A stretch of DNA of 64,000 nt. Origin: Xestospongia bergquistia (lineage: Eukaryota; Porifera; Demospongiae; Haplosclerida; Petrosiidae). The stretch's first letter is position 1, and each line of letters opens with the position of its first letter. Of the stretch, positions 55,301 to 64,000 are shown in pieces. The stretch spans positions 1,116,001 through 1,180,000 of the forward strand of contig OZ014419.1 in assembly GCA_963965975.1 (NCBI GenBank), written 5' to 3'. A program made the position numbers and the translations under genes. The notes beneath the pieces were generated by a model. The model was not told the DNA's origin. It searched no databases and saw nothing but the letters and a program-made list of their open reading frames with translations.

Positions 55301-55497
55301 CAAAGTGGTTAATGATCCCTTCCTAGGTGACAAAGAAAAGATAGAATTCTTAGCAAAGAGAGTAAGTGAACTTGAGGGAAAGGTAAGTCAACCAGTCTAG
55401 AATCAACATATAAATATCATGTTAATAGATGGAGGAAAAAAAGAAACAAGAAATTGTACAAAATAAAGAATCTGAGACTTCAATTACCACCTTATAA
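50706..55497 (+). CDS. GABA-B-like class C G-protein-coupled receptor 1
   Basis: Seventeen exons (50706-50966, 51052-51189, 51254-51424, 52713-52817, 52878-52943, 52989-53177, 53229-53358, 53403-53566, 53611-53683, 53737-53841, 53891-54032, 54078-54204, 54245-54352, 54448-54594, 54653-54976, 55179-55382, 55429-55497) sum to 840 residues. A signal peptide is followed by a Venus-flytrap ligand domain (GFITSFGNTYNSSGTVPAVQ; IVGSGCS; KQYNWRYIAIINQEENVF). No Cys-rich spacer follows, as in GABA-B receptors. Seven membrane segments lie in exons 11-15 (TEIVSVALPITVIYTLLAV first; SVLFATSILIMATVILSLVF last), with LGYSLCFGTILAKMWRVYYI as TM3. The cytosolic tail has a short coiled coil (KEKIEFLAKRVSELEGK). 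Ligand unknown. Intron 3 (1,288 bp) has a TA run at 52266-52300. Confidence 0.88.
51425..52712. other. Long intron 3 of receptor 1
   Basis: AT-rich intron, far longer than the gene's other introns. It contains (TA)n at 52266-52300. It does not resemble the same intron of receptors 2 and 3, so it was replaced or diverged freely. No exon recognised. Confidence 0.5.
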
Positions 55498-55720
55498 TTA
55501 GAATTATATGTTTGTTAGTTTTTCCAATATTTTTTTAATAATTATTGTTGTTTCTTTATCTATCCTTTTAATTTTCTAATTTATTTCTCAAAATGATTTA
55601 CCAACATGTCTGCCTTCCTTTCTTTATTGTACATATATTCTTAGATTATGTGTCCAAAGAAAAAATCTCTCCAATGGTATGCATTAACTGAAGTGTCTAG
55701 AATACAGGTAATCGAATGCC

Positions 55721-55799
55721 ATACTTTAATGTGAAATTAATACATTTAGGTTCCAATGTTTAGGGTCTAGGGTATAGTATTAATTTCACATTAAAGTAT
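55721..55799. repeat. Perfect 22-bp inverted repeat
   Basis: Arms 55721-55742 (atactttaatgtgaaattaa plus ta) and 55778-55799 are exact reverse complements with a 35-bp loop. They lie in the 456-bp spacer between receptors 1 and 2. It may be a MITE relic or a transcript-end hairpin. Confidence 0.85.
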
Positions 55800-55953
55800 A
55801 GGATTGTAGTACTAGCAGTTATAGTCGATTAATTTTAAATATATTTGCATAAATAACCTATTCTTAACAAAATTCACTTAATAACAGTCTACGTATCTAT
55901 AGTGTTCGTTTTGCCGCCTCTTTTTTCGACATCCAAACAACTAGAAAATATTA

Positions 55954-58900
55954 ATGGATCTAGGGACAAAACTAACTGTATTGTTCTCAATTATTGGACT
56001 AGTGTCTGCCATTCACTCAGTCTATCCACTAGAAGATGTAACCAATGACTCACGTGTTGACCTTTACATTGGTTTCATCACATCTTTTGGAAACAATTAC
56101 AACAGTTCAGGCACTGTACCTGCTGTCCAGATTGCATTAGATCTCATCAATGACCATCCTACACTGCTACCAAATTATAAATTACACTATCAGCTAACAG
56201 ACTCACAGGTCTCTGTCATTTATAATAAGCTATCATGACCATCAAAATCATCTTGTTTAGTACTAATATTTCTTTTTGTTGTGTTTAGTTTTTATTATCA
56301 TTTTAAGATTTTATTTCATTATTTAGTGTAATCGTACAGTGGCCTTAGAAGCTTTCTTCAAACAAATTTTCTCAGGTGTTCCAATCGTCAACATCGTTGG
56401 GTCAGGATGTTCTGTTGCTACTGAACCAACAGCTGAAATCAGTTCCTTCTATAACATCACACAGGTATGAGTGAATAGATAGAAGGAAAAACAAAAGTTC
56501 TTTTTCTGTGACTTCATTTCGTTTATGACAGATATCTTGTGCTTCTTCATCTTCTGAACTGACTAATCGTGTCAGATTCAAGTCATATTTTCAGATGCTT
56601 TCTACAGCAATTGAACTTGCTCCTGGTTTTATTGCCATATGTAAACAATATAAGTGGAGACATATTGCTATTATAAATCAAGAAGAAAATACTTTTGTCA
56701 ATGTAAGTTGTATTATGAAGCACACAATATTGAAAAAAACTTTGTAAAGAACTGATCAACAACAAACAATAAAAAGGTTTCCTCTTATAGTTTATATAAT
56801 ATTATATGTACGTTATCACAAGTGAAAGGGGTAGCATTATTGAGATATTAAGCTAGTAGTTTTAATTCCCTTTATTTAAATTGATTACCTCCTCCTACTA
56901 GACCTACATACCAAAGGATGTTCACACTACTAAAAAATGCAAAAAAATTTCTTAGTTGGAGTATGTTTATTATTAAAATGTTTGAGCAGACCCTTCTTTG
57001 AGTATCTGTAGACTAGATTTAGATGCAATGTAGATATCACTTTAGTGAAAATATCAACTCAATACTATCACATACCTAATTGAATATTGATATCCTTTTG
57101 TAAATTATTTTGTCCTAATTAGTGAACTTTCTCTATTATAAATGACAACAGCTGTAAACATTCTGGTAGATAAACCAGATTAGTCTGCTCTTGGAACTAT
57201 GTCTTTCCTACCAGTAAAATAGTAGTTCATTTTATATATAATGAATATGATCTCTATAGAAACTATGTCTTTAATAAACTTTCACCTTAGTTAAGTAAAC
57301 TATTACAAATTATAAAAATTTAAGCTAACTTTATTTATCAAAATAGTAAGCACAATGTACATAATAAACATGATGTGTATATAGAACTATGTCAACTGTT
57401 CATTAATAACAATGTTGATTGTGTATACAAATACAATGTGGATTATATATACCTTATTAAACTGACATTGTATAGAATGTATAGCTTTTGGTTCAAACTT
57501 TCAGTTTTGCTGAGGCACTAATAGGTGTTATTGAAAACTGCAATATATTACCAAACATCGTCTATGTTATCGGTAGTATTTATATAGTATATATTCTCAG
57601 TTATTAAAGAAGTAGTTAGAGTATATATAGTATGACAGGATGATAAGCATGTGTTCTATCCATTAACTATAACAGGAGCCTATAGATTTAAAATAGCATA
57701 ATAGAAGGAATTAAATTTTCACAACTAAACTTTATTTCCGATAGTATTGACAACTTAAATTTACATTTTATTAAGAAATGCCATTGTCATTTCATATTTT
57801 AGACTGTCAATCGTATCAAAATGCTATTCCTCAATGAAAGTATTACATGGAGTCAGAATAAATTTGAAACTAAGGATGGTCCACTGTCACTAGGAGATGA
57901 TCTCTTTGTCAGTTAGAAACAAACTACATTACATTTAGTTCTTTAATTCTAATTTTATTCTCTTTAGGAAAATGATGCTAGGATCTTCTTTCTGGCAATG
58001 TATTCATCACATGCATTAACAGTATTGTGTAAAGTAAGTCTATATTGTACAACAAACTGCTAACATTCCTTGTACAAGGCTTCCAAAACTGGCAGAATAT
58101 ATCCTCGATATACTTTCATTACATATGGTTGGTATCGTCCTGAATGGTGGCTATCTAATGATACAATTTGTTCCACACAAGACATTAAATCTGTATTAGA
58201 TTATAGTCTTGCTCTAAACCAGGATCCTGATGGAACCAATAAAACAGCATTGACAGATACAGGCATTGTAAGTTAAACTATTTAATGTTAATTGATTTTG
58301 TTATGATGTACATTTTAGAGTCATAATCAATTTAGTGAACAGTTTACCAGAAAACTAACAGAGTTAAATTACAATTATATATTTGATGGTCTACAATGTT
58401 TTGATGGAATATGGACCTTTGCCTTTGCACTCAACCTAACAATTAATGGTAAGTATTTCAATTAATATGTTAACTGAAACATTAATTCTTAGAATTGGCT
58501 AACAACGTATCACTCAATACATTGGCAAAGGAGGCTAATGGAGATCATTACAATGATACAGATGAATTTAAAATAGAGGACTTTACTTATAAAAACTATG
58601 TTGTAAAACAATTGATGTTCAATCATCTCTCTAATACAAACTTTGAAGGAATTACTGTGAGTGACATGAAATGAACATAGATCAAGTTTGAACTTTTTAG
58701 GGTCCTGTTTCTTTTACATCTCAAGGTATACGGACAGTAAACAGACTACGTGTTCTTCAATATAGAGTAAATGGTACAATACAATGTATCTATTAACTTT
58801 AATGATTAACTTATTACTATTGTTAGCTTCACAATATCTTTCTTTAAATGAAATAGCATCAGTCTTTGTAAATCAAGATGATCCTATTTTTAGGTATCAT

Positions 58901-60711
58901 TCTAATATAACAGACCAGACTGTTTGGACAAGTAATTATATAATTGTGTCTCTATTATTGTGAATTAATTTTCATTCCAGTCATTCCATATGATGGAGTA
59001 CCAGAGACAGAGATTGTTTCTGTAGCTCTACCTATAACAGTGATCTATACTTTACTAGCAGTATGTGGTATAGTATTTTCTATAGGATGTCTAGTGTTCA
59101 TTCTTGTCTATAGAAAGAAAAAGTAACTACATTTATTGACTGACTACTACTTTCTGTTGTTATGTAGATTAATACAATTAACAAGTCCAAAGTTGAATTA
59201 CATCATTATTATTGGAGCTATAATTATGTACATAAGTGTTGTTATCTATACTATACCTGGATACACTCAAATTGCTGAGACTATTCTATGCAATGTATGT
59301 TATCATGATATTTTGAGTGTTTATTATTTTGTAGATCCGACCAAGACTATTTTCACTTGGTTATTCTCTTTGTTTTGGAACTATACTAGCAAAAATGTGG
59401 AGAGCATATTACATTTTTACAAATCCTTCACCAAAGAGGAAGGTAACCATGTACTCATTATTAATTATTTCATTCATCTACTTGTCTGTCTGTCTGTATG
59501 TCAATCACTCATCCTTCCATAAATCTTTATTTACAGACAGTCAAAGATTGGCATCTTGCCTTATTTGTACTTGTGGTGTTACTCATTGATTTAATATTTA
59601 TTGGTGTATTGACTGCAATAAATGGTGGAAGAACACAAGCAGAATTAATCAGTAGGAAAGAAAAACCATCAGATGAGAGAGGAGTCAGTTGTCACTAAAT
59701 ATTGTCCACCATATTAACAATCTAATATCTCTTTCATCCAGGAACTGGGTTACAAGACCAATTATTTTACATATGTTTGTGAATCAAAGGAACGTGATAT
59801 ATGGCTAGGGATTCTATATGGATATAAGGGTGTCCTTCAAGTTATTGCCCTATTTTTAGCATTTGGAACTCGTAGAGTTAAAGTGAAAGGACTCAATGAT
59901 TCCAAGTTCATAGCTGCTACAATTTACATCACAAGTATTGTGTTAGTGATAGAAATTATTGCATCTATCACTGTTAATGAATATGTGAATACCTTTTCTG
60001 TTTTGTTTGCTACTTCAATTCTCATTATAGCTACTGTTATCCTTGCATTAGTGTTTATTCCACAGGTTAGTTACACAAAGGACATTGGTTCACATATTTT
60101 AATGTATAGCTCACACATCGTAAGAACTCAGAATTCTTCTATGTATAAATTGTCTAAGGATTAATATTATGTCATCCTACAGATCTCTATTCCCTAGACC
60201 CTACATTGTAACATAGTAACATGCCTTTTAAAAAATAGTAGTTACATGGTACGATGCTACATAACATGTTACACATAGACAAATCCCAAAATTTAAGTAT
60301 ATATAATGTTATAGAAAACATTGCACTGCTAATTATATTAAGGGATGCTATCCAGTTTTCATTATAATGTGTCATACTTTATATAGATGGTAGGATTGTA
60401 TCGAGATCCAACTGGAAAAAATGTCTTTTCTGAAACAACAGTTAGTTTCAACTCTACAAATATCAACCAGTCAGACAAAGTTACCTTGGCTAATTACTTG
60501 ACTGCAAAAGACTTCAAAGTAGTCAATGATCCTTTCCTAGGTGACAAAGAAAAAATAGAATTCTTAGCAAAGAGAGTAAGTGAACTTGGAGGAAAGGTAA
60601 GTCAACCAGTCTAGAATCAACATATAGACATCATGTTAATAGATGGAGGACAAAGAGAAAGAAGAAATAGTAAAAAGTGAAGAACCTGAGATTTCAATTA
60701 CTACCCTATAA
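55954..60711 (+). CDS. GABA-B-like class C G-protein-coupled receptor 2
   Basis: Seventeen exons collinear with receptor 1 (55954-56208, 56327-56464, 56532-56702, 57803-57907, 57968-58033, 58079-58267, 58319-58448, 58493-58656, 58701-58773, 58827-58931, 58981-59122, 59168-59294, 59335-59442, 59537-59683, 59742-60065, 60387-60596, 60643-60711), also 840 residues. The start MDLGTKLTVLFSIIGLVSA is a signal peptide. Exons 6-15, covering the lower ligand lobe and all seven membrane segments, are almost identical to receptor 1, introns included; exons 1-3, near the ligand cleft, differ more (FKQIFSGVPIVNIV). The pattern suggests shared signalling with altered ligand recognition, or recent homogenisation. 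The tail after TM7 has a three-residue-longer linker (SFNSTNINQSDK) and a coiled coil. Confidence 0.88.
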
Positions 60712-61455
60712 TTAGAATTATATGTGTGTTAGTTTTTCCAATAATTTATAGTTGCAGCTGTTACTTTTACTTATTATTAGTTTTATTTTCTTATATTGAC
60801 TTGTTTGACTTTACACATATTTTAATTACACATACATTGAATTAAATAAACTCACAATATCAATTGTTGACAATGTCTTAGATTGTGATTTAATTAACTA
60901 TGAATCTAGTTCATTACAATACTTAATAACTTAGTAATAAAAACAATGAGAGGCTAAAAATATTTTTTTATGATGCAAAAAATAATTTAATTTCAAAAAT
61001 TAAAATTGACACAAAATTATGTTTAAAATATTTTACACTAAAAATTAAAAGAAAAATATTAAGAAACTAAAAGAAAACTTGAGAGAGCTCTACATTTGGC
61101 CTCATACTTTATGCTTTTGTCGAAATAGTCTTTTGTTATTTATATCAGAGCTACTACATTTTTATATGCCTGCACTTATTCAAAGTGACATACACAGCAG
61201 AGATGGAGGAGTATAGTGTCAAAGCTAAGAAAAATAACTCGTATGAAGAGACATATCTGTCAGGAATATTTTGTTTTGTAGAATTCGACATAATGCATTT
61301 TGTCATGATAAAATTTGTGAAGCAAAAACAATAAGAAACACTACGTTTCTGACGTTTGAAACCATGGCCTAGTTCACGTACCAGCTCTCCCCTGCTCAGG
61401 GGGAGGGGTGGCTACGCAAGACTAGTTGCAAATTCCAGAGACGCCTTAATTTTAC
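60712..61455. other. Spacer between receptors 2 and 3 with GC-rich foldback
   Basis: AT-rich for 650 bp. Then at about 61371-61426 a GC-rich piece reads ctcccctgctcagggggag, followed by tggctacgcaagactag. The ends CTAGT and ACTAG also pair. Read through, it adds 35 codons before the receptor 3 Met. A related tggctaygcaaga piece occurs near 1321 and 8750. Confidence 0.5.
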
Positions 61456-61460
61456 TCAAC

Positions 61461-64000
61461 ATGATCTTTGCTGTACTGTTCTCAATACTGGGGCTAGTGT
61501 CTGCCATCCACTCAGTCTATCCTCCAGAAGATGTAACCAATGACTCACGTATTGACCTTTACTTTGGTCTTATTATGTCCTTTGGAAACGCTTTCAACAG
61601 TTCAGGTACTGTACCGGCTGTTCAGATTGCATTAGATCTCATCAATGATCATCCTACACTGCTACCAAATTACAAGTTACACTATCAACTAACAGATTCA
61701 CAGGTAAGTATAAGTACTATTATATGGTATAATTGTATGCACACAATCTATAGTATACTTGTGTTAGGAGTAGACTATTGTAGCTTTTGGGATAGTCCTC
61801 TTCTCTTAAGTAAAAGCTAGAAAAGTTACATTTGAATCTATTTTTTATAGCATATATATGTGACCTGATTAGCGAAAGGGGACCACTTCTGTCAAAACAT
61901 TTGTGACCTGATTTGATAACAAACTACTGTTAAAACATCTCAAATATCTAAGATTTATAAACATACAGTTGGTATATATGCATAAGTATTCTAAATGTAT
62001 ACAAAAAGTGTTTTTTTATGTTTTAACAGTGTTTTTTTTACAAAATGTTTTGACAGAAGTGATCCCTTTTTACAAATCAGGTCACATATGTACCTTACAC
62101 TGACTCTGCCATGTGATACAAGTTTATACAATAAATGTACATGTAATATGGCTCCTGCCTTAGTTTGTCACAGCACCCTCAATATAGGCCTCGATGGGCT
62201 TGGGATTATGATTAGGAGGGTTGTTGCAAGCCCTTATGCTAATTTGTTACTCTCATTTTTATAGTTCAATTTATTTTTAGTGTAATCACACAGTTGCATT
62301 AGATGCCTTCTTCAAACAAATTTTCTCAGATGTTCCAAGGGTTGGTATTATTGGGTCAGGATGCGCTCTTGCTACTGAACCAACAGCTGAAATCAGTCCC
62401 TTCTATAACATCACACAGGTATGAGTGAATAGATAGAAACAAAGTTCTTTTTCTGTGACTACTTTTCTTTCATAACAGTTATCTTGTTCCACTTCGTCTT
62501 CTGAACTGACTAACCGTGTCAGATTCAAGTCATATTTTCAGATGCTTCCTACTGAAGTGAATTTGGCTCCTGGTTTTATTGCCATATATAAACAATATAA
62601 CTGGAGACATATTGCTATTATAAATCAAGAAGAAAACACTTTTGTCAATGTAAACTTTACTTAAGATATAACTATGAAAGGACATTTCAGACTTTATGTT
62701 TGTCTGGACAACCATTACTAAAAATCAGTATTGGTTGTCTAGACAAACATAAAGTTTGAAATGTCCTTTCATATCAATTACCCCTCTGCCTAAGACTTTT
62801 CAACATTTACTTATAACTATTTACTTTACTAACATTCTGCTATATTGTCATCTGTATATTGTGTACTGTGTATGTAGATATATAATAAAGTGATTATGAC
62901 AGATTGACATTTTCCAAATGATTACATGCATGAACAATAACATCTACTCTAGTGTTATTCGAGTACATGTAAATTATGTTAGTACATAGCATTAGTTCCA
63001 TTATTTTTACTATAATTTTTGTTCTATTAACAAAATACTAGAACAACACTAACTCTACACAATTATCAAGTTAACTGATTTTATGACTTATTGTTTCAAA
63101 ATTATTCATTCTTGTATTTGATATATTTAGACTGTCAATCGTATCAAAATGCTATTCCTCAATGAAAATATTACATGGAGTCAGAATAAATTTGAAACTA
63201 AGGATGGTCCACTGTCACTAGGAGATGATCTCTTTGTCAGTTAGAAACAAACTACATTACATTCAGTTCTTTAATTCTAATTTTATTCTCTTTAGGAAAA
63301 TGATGCTAGGATCTTCTTTCTGGCAATGTATTCATCACATGCATTAACAGTATTGTGTGAAGTAAGTCTATATTGTACAAAAAACTGCTAACATTCCTTG
63401 TACAAGGCTTTCAAAACTGGCAGAATATATCCTCAATATATTTTCACTACAATTGGTTGGTATCGTCCTGAATGGTGGCTATCTAATCATACAACTTGTT
63501 CCACACAAGACATTAAATCTGTATTAGATTATAGTCTTGCTCTAAACCAGGATCCTGATGGAACCAATAAAACAGCATTGACAGATACAGGCATTGTAAG
63601 TTAAACTATTTAATGTTAATTAATTGTGTTATGATGTACATTTTAGAGTCATAATCAATTTAGTGAACAGTTTACCAGAAAAGTAGCAGAGTTAAATTAC
63701 AACTATGTATATGAAGGTCTACCTTGTTTTGATGGAATATGGACCTTTGCCTTTGCACTCAACCTAACAATTAATGGTAAGTATTTCAATTAATATGTTA
63801 ACTGAAACATTAATTATTAGAATTGGCTAACAATGTATCACTCAATACATTGGCAAAGGAGGCTAATGGAGATCATTACAATGATACAGATGAATTTAAA
63901 ATAGAGGACTTTACTTATAAAAACTATGTTGTAAAACAATTGATGTTCAATCATCTCTCTAACACAAACTTTGAAGGAATTACTGTGAGTGACATGAGAT
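61461..64000 (+). CDS. GABA-B-like class C receptor 3, cut by the window end
   Basis: Exons seen: 61461-61703, 62281-62418, 62479-62649, 63131-63235, 63296-63361, 63407-63595, 63647-63776, 63821-63984; exon lengths from the second onward match receptors 1 and 2 exactly. I chose the Met at 61461 (MIFAVLFSILGLVSA, a signal peptide aligning with the paralogs); an in-frame Met at 61356 would add residues encoded by a GC-rich foldback. Only the ligand-binding half is present; membrane exons lie beyond the window. The third-lobe region differs from its paralogs at several sites (NYVYEGLPCFDG; YIFTTIGWYRPEWW). Intron 1 holds an inverted-repeat element and intron 3 a long hairpin. Confidence 0.85.
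61853..62090. mobile_element. MITE-like element with long terminal inverted repeats
   Basis: The left end (tatgtgacctgatt ... cacttctgtcaaaacattt) and right end (aaatgttttgacagaagtg ... aatcaggtcacat) mirror each other over about 50 bp. A further inner pair, actgttaaaacat/atgttttaacagt, extends the arms. It is non-coding and lies in intron 1 of receptor 3; the paralogs lack it. Confidence 0.75.
62674..62772. repeat. 41-bp-arm hairpin in intron 3 of receptor 3
   Basis: Arms 62674-62714 and 62732-62772 match at 39 of 41 positions, with a 17-bp loop. In the + strand transcript both mismatches become G-U pairs, so the RNA stem is unbroken. It may be a foldback transposon relic or a small-RNA precursor. 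Confidence 0.85.

Overview
The window is nuclear DNA of an early-branching animal, most likely a demosponge of the Amphimedon queenslandica type. I infer this from AT-rich sequence, very short introns (mostly 40-60 bp, GT..AG), dense genes on both strands, and animal genes (cullin-2, spartin, ARL5, MAPKAPK5, FAAP100, a DAZ/Boule-type RNA-binding protein, GABA-B-like class C receptors). The species name is inference; the animal origin is well supported. Exon models were built by hand from reading frame, splice sites and remembered family sequences. For eight multi-exon models the summed coding length was an exact multiple of three, an internal check on the exon ends.

Region 1 (1-15.5 kb) is a tandem duplication. 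Each copy carries a decayed cytochrome P450 tail, a promoter block with a perfect palindromic kappa-B-type site, and a 33-exon gene. The product, about 1,560 residues, has a sponge-specific N-terminal region followed by two acetyl-CoA-synthetase-like adenylation modules. The first module keeps the catalytic motifs; the second has lost most of them. This is the best candidate for an undescribed system here. Downstream on + lie a FAAP100-like Fanconi anaemia gene (15.6-18.6 kb) and an intronless mitochondrial-type P450 (18.8-20.4 kb).

Region 2 (20.4-37.3 kb) is mostly on the minus strand: cullin-2 (24 exons), a Boule/DAZ-like gene with a possible frameshift, a 98-residue RIIa-like docking protein, a multipass protein with an HNH-like zinc motif, and spartin. 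A small secreted Cys-rich gene lies on + at 32.5-33.2 kb. Spartin and ARL5 (37.5-39.3 kb, +) are head to head and share a 222-bp spacer.

Region 3 (39.3-50.5 kb, +) holds ARL5, a gene-poor stretch, MAPKAPK5 (coding region in one exon) and a p140Cap/sickle-tail-like scaffold gene. One exon-intron boundary of the scaffold gene has been amplified into sixteen copies of a 68-bp repeat.

Region 4 (50.7-64 kb, +) is a tandem array of three GABA-B-like class C receptor genes, the last cut by the window end. Their 3' halves, introns included, are almost identical while the 5' halves differ. Several foldback elements sit between and inside them, including a 41-bp near-perfect hairpin in an intron.
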